This document shows positions 25,436-35,509 of a stretch of 64,000 nucleotides of DNA, one piece after another. How positions within the stretch are numbered: the stretch's first letter is position 1; each line of letters begins with the position of its first letter. This DNA comes from Adineta steineri. Its lineage: Eukaryota; Rotifera; Eurotatoria; Adinetida; Adinetidae. The notes below the pieces were generated by a model that searched no databases, was not told the DNA's origin, and was given only the letters and a program-made list of their open reading frames with translations. The stretch covers positions 232,177-296,176 of the forward strand of contig CAJNOI010000024.1 of assembly GCA_905250115.1 (NCBI GenBank). Direction: 5' to 3'. The translations under genes were made by a program, and so were the position numbers.

Positions 25436-25890
25436 ATAATTTCAACACTTCGAGTTCGTTATATTTTTTTATAAAGTAAATACACAAGACTCAATCGTTT
25501 TTGAACCATTGATTTCATGAATTTCCAACTGATAAACATAATGATCAATAGATCGTCAATTATTAATTAATCTTACTGTTAATAACTATTCATATATGTG
25601 TACATTAGTTTTAGATTCATTGACTATTTCCCATATAAAAAAAAATAATCAAAAATCTGATTTACAATCGATTATAATCATACGATTTTGATCACTGATT
25701 TACTCATAAGTAATCACCGGGCACTCACTACTTTTGATTATAATCGAAAATATAAAAAATAATCGATTATGTCATGATTTTTCGGTGATTATTGCTATGT
25801 AAATAAATGATTAAAACCGATTCAAAATCAGATTTTTTGTGATTATCAAAGGAAATTTGTTTTACATGGGTTATGGATGGAATTAAATCT
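25436..25890 (+). pseudogene. 3' fragment of the GH31 glucosidase gene
   Basis: The sequence acttcgagttcgttatattt (25447) corresponds to glucosidase exon 9 at 20881, and aataactattcatatatgtg (25580) to exon 10 at 21480. Compared with the intact gene it lacks an internal part spanning the end of exon 9 and start of exon 10. It is interrupted by a 241-bp fold-back element and loses the last coding stretch soon after. It has no start codon and carries frame breaks. It is the truncated left end of duplication copy 2. Confidence 0.8.
25630..25870. mobile_element. 241-bp fold-back MITE inserted in the glucosidase relic
   Basis: The ends are cccatataaaa and, read on the other strand, cccatgtaaaa. 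Imperfect inverted homology runs inward almost to the centre, for example tttactcataagtaatcacc against cggtgattattgctatgtaa. The intact glucosidase copy gives the empty site: gactatttatggatgg at 21523 against gactattt, element, ttatggatgg here, so two T residues appear duplicated. It has no coding capacity. CCC/GGG termini are reminiscent of piggyBac-type MITEs, but the usual TTAA target is not seen, so the superfamily is open. Confidence 0.7.
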
Positions 25891-27362
25891 ATTTTAGTTT
25901 GTGGACAATATGTTTATTTTTTGAAGATAATAGTTAAAATTCCTTTGTGAATTTCCAAGATTCATGTAAACTATGTTTTTTTTTCTAAATAAAACTATTT
26001 TAAAGTCAAAATTTTTCATATTTCATCATCATTCATTCTTGCTCGATCATATATGGAAATGTAATTATCAAAAAGGTCGAGTTGTATTCAATTGAATTAA
26101 GATTAATCTTCCTGAATATTTATAAAATTAAAAAAGCGTATCCTTGTCTCCGATACAATTTTCCAGAGTGAATGCATTAGTTATAAATCTATCTTAGTCA
26201 TACTTAATTCGAACAAAAAAACAAAGTCTACCTCAATAACCGAGCCGCTTTGCGTCGGCCATGTTTGTTCCTCTTTTACTACTGAAATATAGAATAAGTT
26301 TTATACAGGTATAAGGTCATGATGATAAAAACCAGACATTATTATAAGTATCGATTTTAATTAATTCTTTACAAATTGGGTGCCATTATAAAAAAAACTT
26401 GAACTGTACTGTAATGTTGATTCAAATAAATAAACGCTCTTTTACACTTGAAAATAAGAAAAAAGTCGACGGAGAAAAGTAATTATTTAACTTCGATAGT
26501 ACATCTACTATTTTTTGTACTTTTTCTGTTGAAATTTTACGTTTCTTTCGCAAGCAATGAAAAATACGCCATTAGGTTGCGTAAATAATGTAGCAACACA
26601 AGTGCAATACATTATTGTATTTTACGCTTCGAAGTAACATATTTATTGACAATTCTCTTCATTTCAAATGAGAAAAAAATCGATTCTACAGTTGTTTTCG
26701 CGTCAGAATTTTTTTTATTCGGATATCTTAATCGAAATGAATCGGTTAAAAGGTTACCTTTCTGATTATATAAATACTAAACTTTTCCATTTTAATCGAC
26801 AAAATTTTCGTAGCACAGTTTTTGTTTTGTCACCTTTTAGATATCTCATTTCAAGATAATTATTGATAGGCCTTACAAGAGCATAGTCTATTCCCATAAA
26901 ACTTTAACCATTCTTCTAGTTTAGTCAATTGTCCTTTTTTCTGCCCAGCGGATTTGATAACAATCTGATTATTTAAAATATACCTGATTGTATTTTATTT
27001 TAATTAAATTTTGAATATACATCATTGTCTCTCTTCTGTTCTGTATTTCTTCTACACCTCGAGAATCAAAAAAATGAAGAAAATTTGCATTTTAATTAGT
27101 GAAAATGAAATACACCTAAAATAATGTCCGTTCCATCATGAAAAATGTAATTTTTTTTTACGAGCAAGCCACCATTTTTTACCATTTTTTTCTTCTTTAG
27201 GTATAGAAAAGTAAGAACAATGAAAGTATCTCAGATCTCTCAAATGACTATAAAGAGATGAGTTTATGTTTTTAATATATAAATATCTCTGCATGGATTC
27301 TAATTAATAATTTTCTTTTATCCTTATTCAGACCTTCAAAGTAATTGCTACATATACTGACA
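25891..27362. other. intergenic DNA within duplication copy 2
   Basis: Non-coding counterpart of 21689-23293. An AG acceptor (ttttatccttattcag) ends at 27331, 31 nt before the gene B start, and is conserved with copy 1. No gene is recognised; the frame at 26668-26859 has no counterpart in copy 1. Confidence 0.5.
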
Positions 27363-29077
27363 ATGATTCGATATTTATTTCTAATCGTTATCGTCATGAT
27401 ACATATTGATGGATTAAAAGGAGGTAAGTTGCATCAATTATAACCCTGACTCTCTTGAAATTTATAATTATAGTTCCAAAAAAAAGATACTCATCGTCTT
27501 GTTCGGTTCCACTATGTACTCCTAACAATCAAAATTCAAGAAACAGAGACTGTTCTCCTGATTCTGTATGCTATAGATTTTTGACAAACTCAGATCAATC
27601 ATTTTGTGCACCTCGTATTGATTGTTCAATGTTTGAGCCTTGTATGGGTGATGACAATCGTTGTTCATCAAATCTTAGTGTATGCATTGTTAATAGCTGT
27701 TGTCCAACTTCAATTTGCATGCCGTTTGCACTAAATCACTCGTGTACTGATGATCAATGTAAGTTTTTGTAGAAATAAATGATTTTAATAGGATAAGATA
27801 TAGATATTGATTTATTGTATATATAGCAATGGATACAGGGTCTTCCAACACAACGCCAGCATTACCAACAGCACCAGAATTAGGTTCACAAACATCTGAA
27901 CGACCAAGAACACCAATATTATATTCAACGATGCTGACACGACTAATGTCGTCAACATTCGGTTCACGAACATCAGCATCAGTAACATCATCAGTATCAG
28001 GTATGAGAGCATCTGCAGGACCATCCTCAATGCCACCAGCAACACCATCAGTACCAAGTCCAAGAGCATCGGCAGGCCCAACCTCAATACTATCAGCAAC
28101 GCCATCAGTATCGGGTTCAAGAGCACCTACAGGACCATCTTCAATGCGACCAGCAACAACGTCAGTGTCAGGTTCGAGAGCATCTGCAGGACCATCGTCA
28201 ATGCTACCAGCAACGTCATCAGTATCAGGTTCAAGAGCATCTGGAAGACCATTCTCAATGCCATCAGAAACGTCATCGGTATCGGGTTCAAGAGCGTCTG
28301 CAGGCCCATCTTCAATGCCTCCAGCAACTACATTAATATCAGGTTCGAGAGCATCTGCAGGACCATCGTCAATACCATCAGCAACATCATCAGTATCCGG
28401 TTCAAGAGCATCGGCAGGACAAACCTCAATGCCAAAAGCAACGTCATTAGCATTAGGTTCAAGAGCATCTGCAGGACAAACCTCAATGCCAATAGCAACG
28501 TCATCTGTATCCGGTTCAAAAGCATCGGCAGGACCATCGTCACTAAAATTAGATACGATAATGTCTCCAGTAGCATCTTCAATGCCACCAGCTGTGACTT
28601 CGGGTGGTTTATTAACTTCTCCCACATCCGCAACATCAATGGCTACTGTTACTCCAGGTGAATAATCTCAACTGATGCAATTAACAATTTAAATTAACGA
28701 AATAAGAACAATGAGTTTGCTTGAAATTTATTTGACACTTTTAGTTATATAGAGATGTTCTCATTCTGGTAGAGTGAAAGGTGGCTAGGTTAAATCTAAG
28801 TCTGAGATATTCGTTATGTATCCTTTTGTTCAATTAAATAATAAAATATTTAATAGTGCCTTTTTTTCAATCACACATTTTCTAATATATTAATCCTATC
28901 TTTCTAGGATGTACATGGTCAGCATGGGATAATGGTTCATGCAGTGTCACATGCGGTACAGGAGTATATAGCAGACACCGTGTTTGTCTTGATGCAAACC
29001 ATGGTGTATGTAATACTTGCGGACAAAACTCTACAATGACTGGTACTAGACCATGTTTCTATCCAAATTGTCAATGA
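27363..29077 (+). CDS. secreted mucin-like TSP1-domain protein, gene B
   Basis: Four exons (27363-27423, 27474-27758, 27827-28657, 28908-29077; 1347 nt) give 448 residues. Order: signal peptide (MIRYLFLIVIVMIHIDGLKG); Cys-rich domain of about 95 residues with paired Cys (NSCCPTSIC); a Ser/Pro/Ala/Thr-rich region with ten tandem 19-residue repeats of the form SVSGSRASAGPSSMPPATT; and a C-terminal thrombospondin type-1 repeat (CTWSAWDNGSCSVTCGTG with following Cys). The repeat region should be a heavily O-glycosylated extended stalk. The layout suggests a secreted adhesive or matrix protein. It is the tandem paralogue of gene A at 23294, with the same exon structure and phases, but has an intact donor after exon 3 and a much longer stalk. 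Confidence 0.85.
27991..28560 (+). repeat. ten 57-bp tandem coding repeats
   Basis: Ten consecutive 57-bp units, each encoding 19 residues (consensus SVSGSRASAGPSSMPPATT), lie inside exon 3 of gene B. Units 1, 2 and 10 are the most divergent. Gene A has one related unit (VSGSKTSIGPSSISPAVTS). The multiple-of-three unit preserves the frame when copy number changes. Confidence 0.9.
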
Positions 29078-30205
29078 AACAGTTGATTACTCTATGAAAA
29101 ACTAATTCAGCACGAACTCGATAAAAACCGTCTTTTTTTTATTTAAAATATTTTATGAATTATTGTCATTCTTACCCTGTATTCTTTTTTATTTTTTTCA
29201 TCAATTCTTGTTCGTTTAAAAACCGTTAAAAAAACAAAAAAAATCGGTACGATTATTCTCTATTCGATCGTAATTTTAATTGTGAAATATTTTTATGGTA
29301 TAAAAATGAAACCATTTATTTATAGAATAATAGATATTCGTCTGTTCATGACCTTTGTTGTCAGTTAGGAAAAGTATATCATCTAAATCATGGGCATATA
29401 GTTGTTTCATTAGATTTTAACTTATAACAGAAAAATAGTATCCAGTTCAGATAGTGACAAAGAAATCTTTGATTAATAAAATTCTTGATTAAAATATAAT
29501 TCTTGATACTGTATGTACATTATACTGTGAGAGAAAAAAAATAAAAAAAAATGAAGTTGTTAATGTTTCATTCTTATTTTGATAAGATTACAAAAATAAA
29601 TCATGTCATGTTTTTTTTAACAATAAAATAGATTACTGATTGTAACGAAGGTAACATCTCACCTATACACCTACATGAATTATGACAACAGTGAGAGTTA
29701 TATGCTACATTTTCACTTCCAATTACTTTCTAGTAGTATTATAAAAGCATTTATTTGATGACGAAGAAAGAACATTTAAAAAATATCTACAACAAGCAAT
29801 AAGTTATCTAACATTTATAGAAATTTGAATAACACTCTCTATTATTTTTCAACGACGGAGTAAATGAAAAATGAATATTAATAAATAAAAAAATTCTTCG
29901 ACGTTTGATTCAATTCATACGATAAATATAATAAAGTATATGATACTTATACAATATTCATCCGAAAATAATATTCTGCATATTAATTATCATAACTAGT
30001 TTTTCATATAATATATCTGGTTTTAATTGGAATAATCATTATTTTGTGTGCATAGAGTTTGAGTATTACAGTTATAAAATGAAAGTTTGTGTATTGTTGA
30101 GTAAGAAAAGTAAGATTTTTTAAATTAATACAAAATGTAAATGCATATAATAACAGAATAAAACTAAAAGAAATATAATACAGTAACCATAACTACTTCA
30201 TTATA
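29078..30205. other. 3' flank of gene B
   Basis: Non-coding, homologous by eye to 24397-25425. The duplication ends about 30180, shortly before the 3' end of the convergent coiled-coil gene. Nothing else is recognised. Confidence 0.55.
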
Positions 30206-31267
30206 TCATGTTGATGAATTTGTATTTAATGATTCTATAATATTTCGTATAATATCAATTCTTGCAGTGAAATATTCAGCTGCTAATCGTTTTATATCTT
30301 TATTCGTTCGATCTCGATCACCTTCACATTTTCCCACTTGTTCTTTGATTTGTAATAAAATACTAACCAAAACTGTATCTGCACAAGTAAGACGATTTGA
30401 TGATTCTTCCGTCATTTTTCTTATATTTGTATCAAGACAAATATTATCAAACATTGTATTAAAAAGTGAATTATCATATGTCATATGTCTATTATCAATC
30501 GATAATAAATTTGAATATATACGTTTAGCTTCGGTTAATAATTGTTGTGCTTGAATCGATTGATCTCGAGCTTTTGTAAAATACGAATTTATCGCCATAT
30601 TAGCAAAACAGCAATAAGAAAATAAATGACATGTTTTCATATTTAAAGCATGATTCAATGCACGATGAGAAATCGTAAGAGCTCGAGAAGTTTTTTTTAA
30701 TAAATGAAAAACATGTTTTAAAATACGTTCATTATTCTGTAGATTAATTAAACATTCTTTTTTTATTTCAAGATTATGTTTCAGAATATCTTCATTCGAA
30801 TATGAAGATGTAACATCAGAAAATAAATCATCCAGTAATTCATTCAATTCTCGTTTAGTTGTTGTATAATCATTATAAGTATCTTGACATTGTTGCATAT
30901 GTTTCTCAGCCGAAGTCATTTCTTCTTTTAAAACAATTAAATGTTGTTCTTCTTCTTGATATTTTTTTAATTCTCGTAACCAAATTTTTTCTTGTTCATC
31001 TAAAGATTGTTCTAAGGTACCACGAAATTTATGCCAAGCATGTTTTATATTATGCTTCTTAATATTAAGAAAACGTTTATGTTCTTTATCAGCTATTGCT
31101 TTAAATGTATCAATTTTAACTTGTGTAAGACGAGTTTGACGTTGACATGTTGTTAAACGTGATTGTGCTTCAGGCATTGCAGCTTCACTCCATTGTGTAT
31201 CAGATAAATGATTAAATAGTGCTTGAAATCTTTCACTTTCTTTTTCTATACGTTGTTCAAATGACAT
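30206..31267 (-). CDS. coiled-coil protein, fungal-like family, unknown function
   Basis: A single exon encodes 353 residues with no signal peptide or membrane segment. It opens MSFEQRIEKESERFQALFNH, followed by DTQWSEAAMPEAQSRL and long charged heptad-rich helices (about residues 40-165), an NEDILKHNLEIKKE segment and further helices to the end. I recall proteins of similar opening and layout (an RFQALY...TQWSE segment and long coiled coils) in basidiomycete fungi; that needs a search. The absence of introns fits horizontal transfer or retro-copying. It is convergent with gene B. A structural or scaffold role is possible, but nothing in the sequence proves it. Confidence 0.65.
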   Translation of the reverse strand: MSFEQRIEKESERFQALFNHLSDTQWSEAAMPEAQSRLTTCQRQTRLTQVKIDTFKAIADKEHKRFLNIKKHNIKHAWHKFRGTLEQSLDEQEKIWLRELKKYQEEEQHLIVLKEEMTSAEKHMQQCQDTYNDYTTTKRELNELLDDLFSDVTSSYSNEDILKHNLEIKKECLINLQNNERILKHVFHLLKKTSRALTISHRALNHALNMKTCHLFSYCCFANMAINSYFTKARDQSIQAQQLLTEAKRIYSNLLSIDNRHMTYDNSLFNTMFDNICLDTNIRKMTEESSNRLTCADTVLVSILLQIKEQVGKCEGDRDRTNKDIKRLAAEYFTARIDIIRNIIESLNTNSST

Positions 31268-31958
31268 AATGTAATCGATGGATTTATTCTTCGAAGTCTA
31301 AAAAAGAAATGATATATATTCCAAAGAAATTGTATTGAATACAATGGTCTCTATTTATATAGTATACAAGTATATGACATCATGTGAGAAAGAAATGATT
31401 GTTTTATATTCGTCTACTCGTTATTCTTTTTTTTTTATTGATATATTATCTATATTGTTCATCATTCTTTTATGTGAGTACATATCAGGTCATGCGAAAA
31501 ATATGAACGTTAATAGACGATGGACCATTCATTAGAATACTGAAGAAAAGAAAAGATATATAACATATATTTGTATTGTTTTAATTATATTTTATTATTT
31601 TAAAAATTGTATAATTGAAATTTCAAAGAAAAATAAATGTTTAAAATTTCCATAACAAAAATGTACCTAATTTTTATTAATCCATTTTCTTTGTTATTGC
31701 TCAACTTATCATTTTACGATGCAATCGTGATTCAGTTATATTTACATAGGTTATCATATTTATTTAATTGCTCCTATACACGTCACAACAATAACATACC
31801 TTTAAAAAAAAATAGGTCTTTTTTTGTGTTGTAGGTGACACGTAGAAGATAAAGAAAAGAATTCAAGAGAATAGAAAAAAAAAAAGATTAGAAATTAGTA
31901 TATAAATACAGTTAGAATTTTTATTAATGATATTATATTCCGAAATTTAATTTAATAA
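31268..31958. other. divergent intergenic region
   Basis: This spacer lies between the starts of the coiled-coil gene and the small Cys/His gene. A TATA-like stretch (agtatataaataca) lies near 31897-31910, about 50 nt before the ATG at 31959. The open frames at 31335-31535 and 31637-31834 look like AT-rich chance frames. Confidence 0.45.
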
Positions 31959-32381
31959 ATGACCGATTCGAATTCATTCGTAAGTGATGTTAAACCAGTT
32001 ATTACTCCACAAATACCCGCACCTCAATCTTCTTTTCTAACAATTCCATATAATCCAGCTGCTCATCCAAGACAAATTTCATTATTAGATATCAATGGTC
32101 AACCTATTCAATATACATTAATACCATCCAATCAAAATGTTCCAGTACAAAATACTCCACATATGCAAGTAAATCATATGGCACCTGATGGAAATGTATG
32201 TTCTATTTGTGGTAGTGTTGCTGCTGCTAAATGTTGGTATGGAATGACTTCTGGAAGACCTTGTAATCGTTTATTATGTTTAACACATGTAATGGAATTA
32301 CCAAGTGCTCATGGTGGAAGATATCCACATTGTCCTGAACATTATCAATATATTCAACAAAATAAATGTAGTATTCAGTAA
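31959..32381 (+). CDS. small Cys/His zinc-binding-like protein
   Basis: A single exon encodes 140 residues. Residues 1-75 are Pro/Gln/Asn-rich and probably disordered. The C-terminal half carries spaced metal ligands: CSICGS, a Cys in AAKCWYG, GRPCNRLLCLTHV, SAHGGRYPHCPEHY and a final Cys. The CxxC...C...C...CxxH...H...CxxH pattern is what a compact zinc finger with two sites would need. I do not recognise a named family. A TATA-like sequence about 50 nt upstream and a clean TAA followed by AATAAAAT support a real gene. It may be a short transcription- or ubiquitin-related adaptor, but that is only a guess from the zinc ligands. Confidence 0.6.
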   Translation: MTDSNSFVSDVKPVITPQIPAPQSSFLTIPYNPAAHPRQISLLDINGQPIQYTLIPSNQNVPVQNTPHMQVNHMAPDGNVCSICGSVAAAKCWYGMTSGRPCNRLLCLTHVMELPSAHGGRYPHCPEHYQYIQQNKCSIQ

Positions 32382-33203
32382 TAAAATATTTATTAAAATA
32401 AACACGAAAAAATAATTAGTAAAGTTTTTTTTTTATATTGTAATACAAAAAATTAAATAAATAAATTGAACTGATACGTAAACGAAAGGATTTTATTATA
32501 GCAGTCAATTAATGGATGTCTTTCTTTTTTGATAGTAGAGGTAGTATATAATAATGATAAAACAATTCAATCATTTTTCTTTATATTTTTTCTAACAATT
32601 ATACTAATTGTTTTTATTTTACGTCAATCTCCATCTTCTGCATTGTAACGGATGTCTTTAGAATGAGGAATGGAAAAATTCTTTATAGTAAAAAAAAAAA
32701 ATTAAACTTACATGTTTCTTGTTCTTTCACTGAGTAACACGTATTAGTTCCGTTTGCTTTGTTTAAAAGAAAAGAGTCGAGAGAAGAAGGTGTATATCAT
32801 AAATTCTACTTCTATATTCTTTTTTTTGTTTAATTTATAATGGAAGTCGATGAGAACGTCAATCGTCGTTTACATTGTATATTGGAGAGAGAAAAAAAAT
32901 AAAAATGATGTCGATTTCCATGGAGTTGTTGCTTGATAGTGAAAGTTTTGTCCAATCATCACCTAATTATTTTCTAATTTAAAGTTTTTTTCTTTCTATA
33001 GGAAAACTCATCATTTGTTTCTTTTTTTTAATTCAACTTAACAATTTTTTTAAACTACACACTTTACATTAGTTAAAAAGCAAAAGTAAGTTAACTTGAA
33101 AGTAGAAGATGGAAATTCTATAAGTTTTGTATATGCAATCGAAGATCGGCTGAATATTGTTAAAAATATACAGTAAGGAAATTATCAATCCCAAGAGTCG
33201 AGT
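32382..33203. other. intergenic DNA, no gene recognised
   Basis: AT-rich and homopolymer-rich sequence between the small Cys/His gene and the first of two hAT-like elements. Nothing else is recognised. Confidence 0.5.
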
Positions 33204-33417
33204 CAGTAGTGGGTCTAGGATTTTGAAAGGGGGGAGGGTGATTTTTTTTTGAGTATGGAGGGGCGATAACTGAGGAGAGGGGGACGATTTTGACTAAAAG
33301 CTATTTTTTGAGTCCAATCGAAATAGTGTGAATCTATTTTTTCGTTTTTTTTTGCTGTAAAAAATCAAAAAAAATTTCGGAAGGGGGTGATTGCCCTCCC
33401 CCCTAAGCCCACCACTG
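33204..33417. mobile_element. hAT-like non-autonomous element, 214 bp
   Basis: The left end cagtagtgggtctagg and the right end on the other strand (cagtggtgggcttagg) are terminal inverted repeats. The element is flanked on both sides by the identical 8-bp sequence agtcgagt (33196-33203 and 33418-33425), as expected for hAT transposition. The interior is G/C- and poly-T-rich without coding capacity. The same family ends at position 64. Confidence 0.85.
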
Positions 33418-33787
33418 AGTCGAGTAGTATCAGGTTTAATTAAATCTAATAAAAATCGATTGAAGAAATCATAAGAAAATAAAGATCTGATTTTACACTG
33501 AGTTACTGATAATTATTTATTAAAGAATATCAAATTGTGAAATAGCACATACCGGTGAATAATTAATATTGTGAGAGTACGATAAATGTTTTAAAAAGAA
33601 AGTGGTTATGTACACCCAGATAGATATAATGAATTCATTAATAAATATTTAGTTATGTCATAGCTTTACATTCAGAGAAAAAATTACGGATTACAATTGC
33701 GCATCTATGGAAAAAAACTTAAGTTAAAAAATAAATCAATCAGTTTACAAATAGGTTTTTCATTGAAGAGCGTTTAATATTTATCAC

Positions 33788-34970
33788 CAGGGTTGCCAAG
33801 CCTCCTGATTTTTAAACATTTCTCCTGACGATATTTCTTCTGAAATTAGGAACTGATTTTAAAGATTTTCTCCTAATTTTTATTTCATTTGTTACCTAGG
33901 TTTTAACAAAAACTTTCTAGAAATGTGAATCCAAATATGAGATACATCTACGAACAAAATAAATCTGTCCACCATTTTTATCACTATGCTGTCATACTTT
34001 GTATATAATTTATTGCCTAGTAGAGATATGACTTAAGCGTGTTATTTCAGTATAATAAAACGATCACAATGTAATAAAACTCTGAAGTTATATTTCATTC
34101 GACAATAAATTTTATACAAGGTATGATAAAAATAGAAACAAATAAAGGAAAGAGTTTTGTGCGAGGGTATACTTTCAGAGAGCATATATGACACATGCAA
34201 CAAAAACCATACTTTTAACTGACCATTACAATAAATAATTAGGTAAGCTGTGTCTTGTGCCTTATTTTATCAACTCTACCAGTAGTGTGTACGCTATATT
34301 AGGTTTTTTATCGCCAGAAATATGATCGATAAAGAAGAGGCTATAAAAAAATCTCAATTCGTAAAATTTCTATCTCTACAGGCGGCCGGTCGATCTTGTT
34401 AGATTCCATCCGATTTTAGTGCTACCATGGGTCGATAAATAATGAGTTTAAAGAACTAATCATCAGTTACACAAAATTTTGACGATATGATAATAAAAAT
34501 AGAATAAAAAAAATAAGCTTAATGGATGTCGAGCTCAAAATTAAAATAAGTAAATCTGTGAAATAGTATAGAATTGTTAAACAAACAAATTCACTTTGAA
34601 AAAAAATACAAACGTATAGCAATAATATCAAAAAAGGATGTAGGTGCTTTACTCTGTTCTGTTTCGATTCTTCGGAAGTTTCTTAAGACATGCTTATATC
34701 AGTTTTATTTGTATTTTTCAATGTATAGCTTAAAAGTAATTAGTAAACTAAACGATGTGTAATTATCTTCCTGTGTTTGTTTGTTTTGCTCAGTAAGATA
34801 GATCGTTTCATTAACTCGCTTGTTAAGAACCAAAACTGTAAACATTTGAGAATAAAAAATGCGTGACACTGCTGTATTTTCCTTCTTGGTTAAAGAAAAA
34901 ACTCTCTTGATTAACTCCTGTGTTTTAACGAAAACTTCCTGATTTCTAAAATTTGGATTTAGCAACCCTG
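33788..34970. mobile_element. hAT-like non-autonomous element, 1.18 kb
   Basis: Left end cagggttgccaa, right end on the other strand cagggttgctaa. Identical 8-bp target copies tttatcac occur at 33780-33787 and 34971-34978. CAGGGTTGCCA-type ends are typical of hAT elements. The interior has no transposase: the open frames at 34574-34762 and 34705-34965 lack any DDE or BED-finger features. It therefore depends on an autonomous relative elsewhere. Confidence 0.8.
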
Positions 34971-34978
34971 TTTATCAC

Positions 34979-35509
34979 ACTTCTTCCAGTTATCAAATTG
35001 TTTGGTAAAAGAAAAATCTTTGTCTTGCTCCTTTTTTTAATTAAAAAGAGGCGGTAAACTACGTATTCACTGTTTCGTATTAAATCAAGAACAACTATAA
35101 TTACACTAGTATGTGCGTGTACTATAAATGAGATCATATTAAATGAATTTGTAAGTGTTAATTATGTTTTTTCGCATATATGCGCAATTAACAAAGTAAA
35201 ACTATTATTGAGTTAATTTTAATCAGTAGATTTCTCAATAGTAAAGGTTAAAAATGCTATCAATATTTTCTTTACAGATCAGTATTAAATAAGATTCATA
35301 AATATTTATTTGATTATCAAGAAAACAATCAGTAGACGTGTTATCTAGAAAATTTGTTAGCAAATTGATTTGTTGAGAATAACAATAATAATTTAATTAG
35401 GTTGTTTTTTTTTAAAAGACAGAATACTATGATTATAAAAACTTTATTGTAGTTATTTTTATTTTTTATTTAAGTTAGATGAAGAATTAAATATTGTTAA
35501 TTCAATACA
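34979..35509. other. intergenic DNA before the MycE-type gene
   Basis: AT-rich spacer. A possible acceptor (tatttaagttag) ends at 35478, 31 nt before the start codon at 35510. Confidence 0.45.

Larger units (their letters stand above)
25436..30180 (+). repeat. tandem segmental duplication, copy 2
   Basis: Homologous to 20876-25425 over its length, with insertions (fold-back element at 25630-25870, expanded 57-bp repeats at 27991-28560) and deletions in the glucosidase remnant. Non-coding parts have diverged visibly, while exons 1 and 2 of the TSP1 gene remain close to those of copy 1, which suggests that the protein is still under selection. Confidence 0.8.

Noticed and set aside
27991-28560. 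Regular 57-bp repeats as a CRISPR array
   Set aside because: The units are contiguous with no unique spacers, they are coding, and the locus is eukaryotic.
27690-28625. Long minus-strand open frame (311 codons) with PADALEPDTDDVAGG-like repeats
   Set aside because: It is the antisense of the 57-bp repeats in gene B exon 3. The plus strand has the signal peptide, phased introns and TSP1 domain; repeat units of a multiple of three keep several frames open on both strands.
34574-34965. Open frames inside the 1.18-kb hAT-like element as a transposase
   Set aside because: They are short, overlap on opposite strands and show no BED finger, DDE residues or dimerisation region.
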